NCBI GenBank assembly: GCA_016218765.1
Contig: JACRCZ010000069.1
Coordinates: 1 to 64,000 of the forward strand
From: Deltaproteobacteria bacterium
GTDB lineage: Bacteria > Myxococcota_A > Polyangia > DRWM01 > JAAZOP01
DNA: 64,000 bases
Direction: 5' to 3'
The notes beneath the pieces are model-generated. The model was given only the letters and a program-made list of their open reading frames with translations. It searched no databases and was not told the origin of the DNA. Position numbers and translations under genes: made by a program. Shown here in pieces: positions 51,154 to 58,623 of the stretch (positions are counted from its first letter, which is position 1; each line of letters starts with the position of its first letter).

Positions 51154-52624
51154 GAGAACCCTCCTCGCCCTCCCCCGCCAGCAGCTTCCGCAGCGTCTCG
51201 GCGGCCAGCCGCGGATTTCCCCGTCCCTCCAGGCGCCGGACGACCTCGGCGACGAGGAAGCCCAGCACGCGCGGGTTGCCGGCGCGGAAGCGCGCCGCCG
51301 CATCCGGATGCTCGGCCAGCACGCGCCGCGCCGTCTCCTCGATGGATCCCGCGTCGCTGAGCTGCGCCAGGCCCTTGTGCGCCACGATCGCCGCGGGTCG
51401 TTCGTTCCCCGCGGGCAGTTCGCGGTAGACGTCCTTCGCCGCCAGGTTGGAGATCGTCCCGTCGGCGACGAGTCGCAGGAGCTCGGCGAGCCGGTCGGCA
51501 TCGACCGGCGGCGGGGATTCCGCCTCCTCCGTCCCCTCGTCGGGCAGGTCGCGCAGGACCTCGGTCAGGATGAACCCGCTCGCCCGACGGTGCGGCGACT
51601 CGACGCCCGCCGCCGCGAGCCGGGACGCGGTGGCCTCGAACAGGTCCGCGGCGGCGCCGCGCGCCGCCAGCACGGCGGCGTCGCGCTGCGGCAGACCGAG
51701 GTCGCGCTCGAACCGCCGCCGTCGGGCCAGCGGCAGCTCCGGCAGCTCCGCCCGCACGCGCTCGACGAACGCCTCCTCCAGCACGAGCGGCGGCAGATCG
51801 GGCTCGGGGAAGTAGCGGTAGTCGGGGGCCTCTTCCTTGTCGCGCAGGACCTCGGTCCGCCCCGCCGCGTCGTTCCACGAGCGGGTCTGCGGCCGCACGG
51901 CCTCGCCCCGCTCCAGCGCCTCCGACTGGCGCGCCAGCTCGTGCGCCAGCGCGTCGCGCACGTGGCGGTAGGAGTTGAGGTTCTTCACCTCGACCCTGGT
52001 GCCCAGCGTCGATTCGCCGGCGCGGCGCACGGACACGTTGACGTCGCAGCGCAGCGAGCCCCGCTCGAGACTCCCGTCGCAGGCGCCGATCCGGACGAGC
52101 AGGAGCCGGAGCGCCCGCAGGCAGTCGCTCGCCTCGTCCGGCGTCCGCAGTTCGGGGGCGGTGACGATCTCCGCCAGCGGGACGCCGCAGCGGGAGAGAT
52201 CGACCAGCGTGCGGCCGCCGGCGGCGTCGTGCGTGCTCCGCCCGGCGTCCTCCTCCAGGTGCAGGCGAACGATGCCGACGGAGCGCTCGCCGGTTCCGGT
52301 CGCGAACTCCAGCCGGCCGTGTTCGGCCAGCGGCCGCTCGTACTGCGAGATCTGAAAACCCTTGGGCAGGTCGGGGTAGAAGTAGCTCTTGCGTGCGAAG
52401 CGGCTCGTCGTCCGCACCGCGCAGCCCAGCGCCAGCGCGGCGGCGCACCCCAGCTCGACGGCGCGGCGGTTGACCACCGGGAGCGCGCCCGGCTGTCCGG
52501 TGCAGACGGCGCAGACGTTCGTGTTCGGCGGGTCGCCGAAGCGCGTCGCGCAGCCGCAGAACATCTTGCTCCGCGTACGAAGCTGGGCATGGACCTCGAG
52601 CCCGATGACGGATTCCCACGTCAT
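51146..52624 (-). CDS. gatB: aspartyl/glutamyl-tRNA amidotransferase subunit B
   Basis: 492 residues. [58 protein letters not shown] and [16 protein letters not shown] are GatB landmarks, with the YqeY-like C-terminal helical domain complete. With GatA and GatC it amidates Glu-tRNA(Gln) and/or Asp-tRNA(Asn). gatA and gatC are not in the window. The ATG overlaps the tatC stop by 4 bases and the end overlaps mtnA. Confidence 0.95.
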   Translation of the reverse strand: MTWESVIGLEVHAQLRTRSKMFCGCATRFGDPPNTNVCAVCTGQPGALPVVNRRAVELGCAAALALGCAVRTTSRFARKSYFYPDLPKGFQISQYERPLAEHGRLEFATGTGERSVGIVRLHLEEDAGRSTHDAAGGRTLVDLSRCGVPLAEIVTAPELRTPDEASDCLRALRLLLVRIGACDGSLERGSLRCDVNVSVRRAGESTLGTRVEVKNLNSYRHVRDALAHELARQSEALERGEAVRPQTRSWNDAAGRTEVLRDKEEAPDYRYFPEPDLPPLVLEEAFVERVRAELPELPLARRRRFERDLGLPQRDAAVLAARGAAADLFEATASRLAAAGVESPHRRASGFILTEVLRDLPDEGTEEAESPPPVDADRLAELLRLVADGTISNLAAKDVYRELPAGNERPAAIVAHKGLAQLSDAGSIEETARRVLAEHPDAAARFRAGNPRVLGFLVAEVVRRLEGRGNPRLAAETLRKLLAGEGEEGSHG

Positions 52625-53430
52625 GCCGGAGGCTCTTCATCCGGCTCGGGCGGCTCCGCTTCCTTCTTGCGGCGCTTCTTGCCGATCAGGACGACGACGA
52701 GCGTGCCGAGGAAGTACAGCACGATGAGCGGGCCGGCCATGAGCGCCTGGTTCAGCGGATCGGGCGTGGGGGTGAGGATGGCGCCGACGGCGAAGGCGAT
52801 GACGATGAAGTAGCGCGAGAAGCGCAGGAGCTGCTTGTGGTCGACGAGGCCGATGCGAGCGAGGAAGACGATCGCCAGCGGCAGCTCGAACACGAGGCCG
52901 AAGGCGAAGAGCAGTCCGATCGCCAGATCCATGTACTGGTCGATCATGATCGTCGGCTCGATGGGGAAGTAGCCGCTCAAGTCCATGCCGTAGCGGAGGA
53001 GGAACTCGAAGCCGAAGGGGAAGACGACGTAGTAGCCGAACAGGCCGCCGCCGACGAAGAAGAAGAAGGTGCCGATGAGCGCCGGGTAGACGTGGCGGCG
53101 CTCGCGCGGGTAGAGCCCCGGGGCGACGAACTTCCAGAGCTGGAAGACGAGCATCGGGGCGGAGAAGAACAGGCCGGCGTAGATCGCCAGCTTGAGCTGG
53201 ACGAACATCGGCGACACGATGCTGCCGTAGTGGAGCTTCAGCTCGTGGTCCTTCGACGCGGGGACCGCGCTCCAGGCGCGGAACAGCGGATCGACGATGA
53301 ACGCCAGGATCTCGTCGCGGAAGACGATGGAGACGGTGACGGCCGCGGCGAAGAACAGCGCGGCGATCCAGAGCCGCTTGCGCAGCTCGCGCAGGTGGTC
53401 GAGGAAGCTCATGCGCTTCGCCTCAGCCAC
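52621..53430 (-). CDS. tatC: Sec-independent protein translocase TatC
   Basis: 269 residues with six membrane helices. Starts MAEAKRMSFLDHLRELRKRL; the cytoplasmic N-terminal Glu/Arg signature recognises twin-arginine signals, and the PRERRHVYPAL and FGLVFELPLAIVFL stretches are conserved. It ends in a Lys/Glu/Pro-rich tail. The GTG at 53430 overlaps the tatB stop; the ATG at 53412 (GAGG eight bases upstream) is an equally good start. The molybdenum enzyme at the left of the window is fused and cytoplasmic, so it is not an obvious Tat client. Confidence 0.95.
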   Translation of the reverse strand: MAEAKRMSFLDHLRELRKRLWIAALFFAAAVTVSIVFRDEILAFIVDPLFRAWSAVPASKDHELKLHYGSIVSPMFVQLKLAIYAGLFFSAPMLVFQLWKFVAPGLYPRERRHVYPALIGTFFFFVGGGLFGYYVVFPFGFEFLLRYGMDLSGYFPIEPTIMIDQYMDLAIGLLFAFGLVFELPLAIVFLARIGLVDHKQLLRFSRYFIVIAFAVGAILTPTPDPLNQALMAGPLIVLYFLGTLVVVLIGKKRRKKEAEPPEPDEEPPA

Positions 53431-54022
53431 GCGACGAATCCTTCCCCTCCGGCGACGGCCCGGAAGCCGTCCCGCCCGCCGGTTGGTCCGCGGCGGCGTC
53501 GGTCACACCCTCCCTCCGGGGCGGCGCACCCGCTCCGGCCGGCGCCGCGGGACTTGCGGGCGGCTCGCGGGGCGGAGGCTCCACACCGCCCGGGGCCGGG
53601 CCCGGCGGCGGCGAGGGCGCGATCGCTGCTCCTGGCGAGGAGCCCTGGGGCGATGCGCCGGCTTCCGCGGCGCGGGCCCGCTCCAGCTCCGGGAACGGCT
53701 CCGCGGGCTTCGATTCGGCGCGGATCGGCGATGCCTCGGGCCACTCGTCGGCAGGCGTGCGCGGCAGCTCGGCCACGCGACTCGGGGGCCGCGGCGCCGG
53801 AGCATCGACGGGGACGTCGCGCACGGGGGGGCGGTACGGCGGCGGGCGGCGCGGCGGCGGCTCGTCGATCGCGAGGTTCTCGCGCAGCTCGCGCGAGGCG
53901 CGCTGGAACTCGCGGGTGGCCCGGCCCAGGGCGCGGAAGAAGTTCGGCAGCCGATCGGGCCCGATGAACAAGAGGGCCACGACGGCGATCACGACCAGCT
54001 CCCAGAACCCGAGTCCGAACAT
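53423..54022 (-). CDS. tatB: Sec-independent protein translocase TatB (TatA/B family)
   Basis: 199 residues. FGLGFWELVVIAVVALLFIG followed by PDRLPNFFRALGRATREFQ gives the short membrane helix, hinge and amphipathic helix of TatA/B; the Glu in FWELV and the GP hinge favour TatB. The remainder is a long Pro/Arg/Ala-rich low-complexity tail of unusual length. Together with tatC it forms the receptor complex for folded, twin-arginine-tagged proteins. The real start is the ATG at 54022; upstream sequence in frame reads repeat DNA. Confidence 0.88.
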   Translation of the reverse strand: MFGLGFWELVVIAVVALLFIGPDRLPNFFRALGRATREFQRASRELRENLAIDEPPPRRPPPYRPPVRDVPVDAPAPRPPSRVAELPRTPADEWPEASPIRAESKPAEPFPELERARAAEAGASPQGSSPGAAIAPSPPPGPAPGGVEPPPREPPASPAAPAGAGAPPRREGVTDAAADQPAGGTASGPSPEGKDSSRG

Positions 54023-54096
54023 CCCAACCGTCCCGCGTCGCGCGCTCTCACCGACCTTCAGAACCTCTCTCGCACGTTCGGGACCACCTTGCTGCA

Positions 54097-54161
54097 CCGA
54101 ACCGCGCCCTTCTGGGCGCGGCCTTCGCCGCATCGGCCGCGGGCTGAAGCCCGCGGTTCGG
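54097..54161. repeat. double-hairpin dispersed repeat, copy 2
   Basis: CCGAACCGCGCCCTTCTGGGCGCGG then a 15-bp spacer and CCGCGGGCTGAAGCCCGCGGTTCGG: the reverse complement of the element at 3018-3084, with the spacer changed but both stems intact. It lies between tatB and the MBL-fold gene, both on the minus strand, and may terminate transcription arriving from the MBL-fold gene. Confidence 0.8.
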
Positions 54162-54197
54162 TTGCCGGGGTGGTCCCCGACTTCCGGGCTCCGGTGC

Positions 54198-55319
54198 TCA
54201 GCTCCCGGCCAGCACGAGCTGATCCGGGGGGCCCAGGCGCGAGGTCACGGCGATCCCGAGCTCGCGCAACACGCTTCCTACCACCGTCGGGGTCCCCGGG
54301 GACAGCAGCGTCTCGCGCGCCCCCGTGCGCTGGACGTGGGCCACAAGCTCGGAAACGCCCGCCGAGAACGCGAGCAGGAAGACCTCGTCGGGACGGAAGC
54401 CGCCGGGGAGCGCGGCCGCGCCGTCGTGGACCACGGCCGTGCGCAGCTCGGCCCCCGCGCCCTCGCCGCCCTCCCCCTCCCGCAACGCGGCAAGCAACCG
54501 CGCCGCCGCTTCCCCCGTCCCGTTCTCGCCGTCGCCCCCTTCTCGACCGCCTGCCCTGGGACCCGTCGAAGGGCTCGTCCGCTCGACAGCTCGACCGCTC
54601 GCCCTTCCGCCCCACGGCAGCAGCACGAGCTGGCCGAGGTGCGGGGCGCCGCGGAGCTGCCAGGCGCGGCGGAAGTCGGCGCCGGATGCGGCGCAGAGGC
54701 GGACGCGGTCGTAGATCGTGGGGTGGAGCCGCAGCTCCAGGTCGCCACCGCCCAGCCGCGCGGCGAGCGCGGGGGCGGCGGCGTGGGGTTCGGCGAAGAG
54801 GACGGGGATGCCGTTGCGCTGCGCCACCCGCTCGGCCCAGGCGCGGATGGCGGCCACGGTATCGGCGCGGCGCGCGCAGGCCTGCGGCGCCGGGGCCGGA
54901 GGGGCGTCGAGCAGCACGACGTCGGCGCGCGGCGCCTCCGCCGCGCCGCCCAGGCCTTCGGGCTCGGGCAGAATGCGCCGCGCGTAGAGCAGGGTGGCGC
55001 CGCGCCAGCGGATCTCGAGCTGGGCGGCGCCGGGCAGGGCGCCGGCGGGCACGAGGCGGAGCTCCGACTGCCCGAGCTGAAAGCTGCGGCCGTACGGGGA
55101 GGGCAGGAAGCTCGGCGCCGAACGCCAGCGGCGGAGGAAGCGCACGGTCTCGGGCGTGGCGATGAGGCGTCGTGCCCGTGCGTCGCCGAAGCCGTCGGAG
55201 GCGAAGCCGAGGGGGGCGCGGCGGCGGGGGTCGAGGTGCAGGCCGAGCGGGTGGATCAGGAACCCATCGTCCCAGGTCACCCAGTCCCGCGCGGATGTGC
55301 TTGGCATGGCCGCCGGCAT
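54198..55319 (-). CDS. metallo-beta-lactamase-fold exonuclease-like protein, metal site lost
   Basis: 373 residues. The opening GFLIHPLGLHLDPRRRAPLGF and IATPETVRFLRRW match the family of MBL-fold RNA-processing/exonuclease-like proteins that normally read LDPxxxxPLAFVSHAHADH, and LVPAGALPGAAQLEIRW corresponds to the AGHxLGSAQ motif. Here the HxHxDH motif is replaced by ASDGFGD and the later His and Asp ligands are gone. It is therefore probably a non-catalytic pseudoenzyme. A low-complexity, repeat-encoded insert (VERTSPSTGPRAGGREGG region) interrupts the middle. Start uncertain between ATGs at 55319 and 55307. Confidence 0.6.
   Translation of the reverse strand: MPAAMPSTSARDWVTWDDGFLIHPLGLHLDPRRRAPLGFASDGFGDARARRLIATPETVRFLRRWRSAPSFLPSPYGRSFQLGQSELRLVPAGALPGAAQLEIRWRGATLLYARRILPEPEGLGGAAEAPRADVVLLDAPPAPAPQACARRADTVAAIRAWAERVAQRNGIPVLFAEPHAAAPALAARLGGGDLELRLHPTIYDRVRLCAASGADFRRAWQLRGAPHLGQLVLLPWGGRASGRAVERTSPSTGPRAGGREGGDGENGTGEAAARLLAALREGEGGEGAGAELRTAVVHDGAAALPGGFRPDEVFLLAFSAGVSELVAHVQRTGARETLLSPGTPTVVGSVLRELGIAVTSRLGPPDQLVLAGS
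54550..54604. repeat. CCTGCCCTGGGACCCGTCGAAGGG repeat followed by CGCTCGAC units, within the MBL-fold gene
   Basis: The first 24 bases belong to the CCCTTCGA.../...AGGGCAGG family of 9458-9522 and 11283-11302. The second part (CGCTCGAC, AGCTCGAC, CGCTCGCC) is an 8-bp repeat like 8095-8118. Confidence 0.65.
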
Positions 55320-55335
55320 CCGGCCGGAATTGAAC

Positions 55336-55365
55336 CACAGATGAACACAGATGAACACAGATGGG
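55336..55365. repeat. CACAGATGAA tandem repeat (10-bp, 3 units)
   Basis: Third member of the CACAGATG family, immediately upstream of the MBL-fold gene and downstream of the HNH endonuclease gene. Confidence 0.9.
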
Positions 55366-55395
55366 TAGCGAAGGGGCGGTGCGGGCGCTCGCGCA

Positions 55396-56181
55396 TCAGC
55401 CGCAGCACTCTGCCCGGTCCTTGAACAAGTTGCGCCGGTGCCACGAGAGGTAGACGTGATGTTCGTCCTGGAGTCCGCGGATGCGCCACGTGCGGTCGAG
55501 GCCGAGCAACCCGCGGGCCTTGCCGTCGAGCGCCTTCGACACGACCACCACACCGTCGTCCTCGACCGTGATGTACCCGGCATCGAACGCGGCGTCGAGG
55601 TGCGCGGCGAGCAGGAGACCGTTGAAGGCATCGAGGCGCTCGGCGTCGGTCGCGCAGTCGGCCCAGCGCTTGATGTGGCTGGCGCGAAGCAGGTCGGGAA
55701 CGGCGAGACCGGTGATCGCGCACCGGCCCTCCCAGTACTCGAGCAGCCGATCGCGGAACAGGTCCTGGCCGACGCGCTGGACGACGAGGCGCTCGGCCTC
55801 CGTCGTCCTCGGCAGCGCGGCGGTCTGCTTCTCGAACTCGCGGAGCAGCTCGTCGGGCAGGATCTTGCTGAGCTGGAACGCGCGGCGGACGAGGCGGTGA
55901 AGCGCCGGGACGTCGGGGACGGTGCGGCCGGCGGCGGCGCCGGGAGGCAAGGGCGACGCCAGGGGCGTGCCGTACTGCCCGAGGGCGCGGGCAACGTGTG
56001 GCTGGGAGAGGGCCGCGATGTAGACCGTGTCGCCCAGGGTCGCGAGCCAGATGCGCAGCGGCACCTGCGTGCTGGCGAACCCCAGCCAGTCCCCTTGCTG
56101 CGGCAGCTCCCGGTCGAACCCGTTGTCCACGGCCGCCTTCTCCAACAAAGTCACGGTGACCGGCGTGGGGGTCGTGGTCAT
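55396..56181 (-). CDS. HNH endonuclease
   Basis: 261 residues. The C-terminal half is an HNH nuclease of the restriction type: RDRLLEYWEGRCAITGLAV, LLRASHIKRWADC, DAFNGLLLAAHLDAAFDAG. The His in SHIK, the Asn in FNG and the His in AAHLD form the HNH triad. The N-terminal half (about 1-90) is a beta-rich DNA-recognition-like domain of unknown type. It lies downstream of the methylase/ATPase operon, separated by 208 bp carrying a long inverted repeat, and may be the cutting component of that island or a separate mobile restriction gene. Confidence 0.8.
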   Translation of the reverse strand: MTTTPTPVTVTLLEKAAVDNGFDRELPQQGDWLGFASTQVPLRIWLATLGDTVYIAALSQPHVARALGQYGTPLASPLPPGAAAGRTVPDVPALHRLVRRAFQLSKILPDELLREFEKQTAALPRTTEAERLVVQRVGQDLFRDRLLEYWEGRCAITGLAVPDLLRASHIKRWADCATDAERLDAFNGLLLAAHLDAAFDAGYITVEDDGVVVVSKALDGKARGLLGLDRTWRIRGLQDEHHVYLSWHRRNLFKDRAECCG

Positions 56182-56240
56182 GGGGCTTCACCCTGCCTCT
56201 TGGCCGCTTCGGCGGTTCCTCTCGGCCACGGCCATTCGTA

Positions 56241-56331
56241 TGGCCGATAGAACATGGCGACATGAGTTGGTTTTTCCACGACTCGCCCTTGGTTCTATCG
56301 GCCACGCGGCAATGACTGGCCGATATAAAAC
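56241..56331. promoter_or_regulatory. perfect 13-bp inverted repeat plus third copy upstream of the HNH gene (putative operator)
   Basis: TGGCCGATAGAAC (56241-56253) and GTTCTATCGGCCA (56292-56304) are perfect inverted copies 38 bases apart; a third, TGGCCGATATAAAAC, is at 56317-56331 in direct orientation to the first. The stretch is clearly more AT-rich than its surroundings. It could be a repressor operator, a recognition site, or a stem-loop. Confidence 0.6.
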
Positions 56332-56389
56332 TCCAGTGATTCCCGCCATCGGCGTCGTCGAGCCTGGGCTTCGCAAGGACACGCAGACC

Positions 56390-58090
56390 TCACTGCTGTC
56401 CATGGCCAGGGCCCACCCGGTATCGGCGCCAGCGCGCAGCCCCGCCGGGGACGATCTCGCTGCGGGTGGTCAGGTTTTCGAGCGCCCTTCGGAAAGTGCG
56501 CTCGGGAATCTCGGACCCGACGCGGCGATGAACCTCGGAAGCCGACGAATCCGGGAACCGACGCAGATCCTCCAAGATGAGCGCGCGGAGGCGATGAGGC
56601 TGGACGCCGGTGAGCGTGGTCAGTCGGTCCAGCCCTGCCTTGCGGAGTAGTGCGGGGGGAACCAGGTACCCCGTTCCCCGGCCGCGCCCGGTCTGTTCGA
56701 CGAGGCCGCGTTCAAGTAGCCGGTCGATCCAGGGACGGCTCGCCGCCGGATCCTCGAGTTCCAGCCGTTCGGCCAGCGCGGCGGCCGAGAGGCCCTCGGT
56801 CTGTGCCAGCAGCCCCAGAGCGATCCGCTCGCGCTGCGTGAGCTGGTACCGCTTGTCGGCCTCGACGACGAGCTGGATCACGCCGGGCTGGATCACCCGC
56901 CGCGGGATCGTGACGTGGACGGAGTCGGCCCCCTCGCGCACCATGGGTGCCCCGCGGCCACTGGCGAGGAGCCGCTCGTACAGGAGGTCGAAGCCGCTGC
57001 CCTCGCGCTCCATCAGGCCCAGGTCGTGGAACACCCGCGCCATCCCTTCGTTCCTGCGGCGGGTGACGTGGAGGATGTTCCGGGGAGAGACCCCGATCGG
57101 CAGCCGTCCCGGGTTGACGATTTCGAGCTGGTCCGGGTGAAGGTTGAGGAAGATGTCCCCGCGCTGGGTGTACGGGCGGTGAACGAGCGCGTTGACCAGC
57201 AGCTCCCGGACGACGGCTTCCTCGAAGGCCGGGACGGCGGTGCGGAACATGCCATCGGGCAGCTCGTAGCTCTCGCGGAAGTCGGGGATGGCGGCCCACA
57301 CCGCGTCGATGAGCTCCGTCGGCGAGAGGGTGTAGTCGTCCCAGACGTACTTGCCGACCTTCTCGCCGCGCTCGTCGAACTTGATCGCCTGGATGATCGG
57401 GGCGCTGCCCAACCGTGCGCGGTCCGCGGCGGTGCCCAGCAGCAGCACGCCGAGGTTCGTCAGGGTGCTGCCGCGCGCGAGCGCGTAATGGTCGAGCAGC
57501 TCGGCGTCCGACTTCTCCTTCACCGACGCGTTGACCCGGCCCGAGGCGCGGATCGCCGCGGTCCACTTCTCAAGCTCCGCCCGGTCGGCTGCGGCCGTCA
57601 GAATGCCCAGCGAGGTCATCGTCTCCCACGGCACGGCGGGGCGCTCGTCGGCGAGCCGCAGCACGTCGTCCCCCACGACGGGCCGGCAGGTGTCGCCGAT
57701 GCGCACGAAGTAGCGCCCGTCGCCCGTGGAGGCGACGCCGACGGAGCGGGGGACGGCGACCACGACGTACTCGCCGCCGTTGGCGTCGTGGTGGATCTCC
57801 GGAAGCACCTGCACGTTGACGGTCAGCTCGCCGATGCGCTTGCGGATCCGGTCGAGCAGCGCCTGATCGACGCGCTGATCGGCGGGCGGGTGCTCATGCC
57901 GATCCTCGACGCCCAGCACGATCTTGCCGCCGGAGCCGTTGGCGAAGCACACGCAGTCGCGGGCCAGTTCGTCGAAGTCCGCGGTGCGGCCGGTCACCAG
58001 CCGCAGCGACTTGCAGTCGAGTTGCTCCGTCTCGCAGATGCCGGCCGCGGCGGCACCGCCGGCTTCCGGACGATCCGACCGCGTCGTCAT
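56390..58090 (-). CDS. AlbA_2/Schlafen-type ATP-binding protein
   Basis: 566 residues. The N-terminal AlbA_2 (divergent AAA/Schlafen-like) domain has ETEQLDCKSLRLVTG, FANGSGGKIVLGVEDRH and GRYFVRIGDTCRPV. The middle is the HATPase/RecG-associated C-domain (AFEEAVVRELLVNALVHRPY, EIVNPGRLPIGVSPRNILHV), followed by winged-helix regions (QRERIALGLLAQTEGLSAAAL) and a C-terminal wHTH. Such proteins occur in defence islands as regulators or effectors. The ATG overlaps the stop of the upstream gene. Confidence 0.8.
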   Translation of the reverse strand: MTTRSDRPEAGGAAAAGICETEQLDCKSLRLVTGRTADFDELARDCVCFANGSGGKIVLGVEDRHEHPPADQRVDQALLDRIRKRIGELTVNVQVLPEIHHDANGGEYVVVAVPRSVGVASTGDGRYFVRIGDTCRPVVGDDVLRLADERPAVPWETMTSLGILTAAADRAELEKWTAAIRASGRVNASVKEKSDAELLDHYALARGSTLTNLGVLLLGTAADRARLGSAPIIQAIKFDERGEKVGKYVWDDYTLSPTELIDAVWAAIPDFRESYELPDGMFRTAVPAFEEAVVRELLVNALVHRPYTQRGDIFLNLHPDQLEIVNPGRLPIGVSPRNILHVTRRRNEGMARVFHDLGLMEREGSGFDLLYERLLASGRGAPMVREGADSVHVTIPRRVIQPGVIQLVVEADKRYQLTQRERIALGLLAQTEGLSAAALAERLELEDPAASRPWIDRLLERGLVEQTGRGRGTGYLVPPALLRKAGLDRLTTLTGVQPHRLRALILEDLRRFPDSSASEVHRRVGSEIPERTFRRALENLTTRSEIVPGGAARWRRYRVGPGHGQQ

Positions 58091-58623
58091 TGCCCGCGTG
58101 ACCTCCCATCTGCCTGCGGGATCGGGAGATCCTTGCGCATCAGCATCTTGTGCACGAACTTGATGCCGTGCTGCTCCAGTCGGCGTATTGCTCGCTCCGT
58201 GTTGGCAATGTGGACCTTGCCGGACGCGACCCAGAACCACGCCGCGATCCGAGCGTTTGGCGTAAGCTGAGGGGCAAGCTGCTCCTTCGCGCACACCTGC
58301 TTCTTGATGACGGCCGAGATCTCCTTCTGCTTGGCGGAGTGCGGCTCGACGGCGATGACGCTTGCAGTCGGCCCATAGCCGAGCAGGTAGTCCCACCGGT
58401 TCTCCTGTTCGTGTCCCTCTTCGAACGCCTTGTCGATGTCGAGACTGTCAGCGAAGGCGGGGCGCAAGTCGACGTGGATGTACTCGTGATGCGACTTCTT
58501 CATCGCCCCGAGGCCGTTCTCGACGAGCGCCTGGAGTGACGACGCCGGCAGGAGGATCCGGCGCACCGGGGTGCCGCGCATTGTTTTGGCGCCCCCTCTG
58601 GCCTCCTTCCCTGGGGACCTCAT
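58087..58623 (-). CDS. unknown protein between ATPase and AlbA_2 genes
   Basis: 178 residues; I recognise no named family. The ATG at 58623 overlaps the ATPase stop (ATGA), and its own stop overlaps the next start. The centre WDYLLGYGPTASVIAVEPHS, then KEISAVIKKQ, arranges Asp and Glu on adjacent strands in a way that recalls PD-(D/E)xK nucleases, but the usual ExK is not exact. The C-terminal part (HGIKFVHKMLMRKDLPI) is basic. Coupling to the ATPase suggests it is its effector or partner. Confidence 0.6.
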   Translation of the reverse strand: MRSPGKEARGGAKTMRGTPVRRILLPASSLQALVENGLGAMKKSHHEYIHVDLRPAFADSLDIDKAFEEGHEQENRWDYLLGYGPTASVIAVEPHSAKQKEISAVIKKQVCAKEQLAPQLTPNARIAAWFWVASGKVHIANTERAIRRLEQHGIKFVHKMLMRKDLPIPQADGRSRGQ

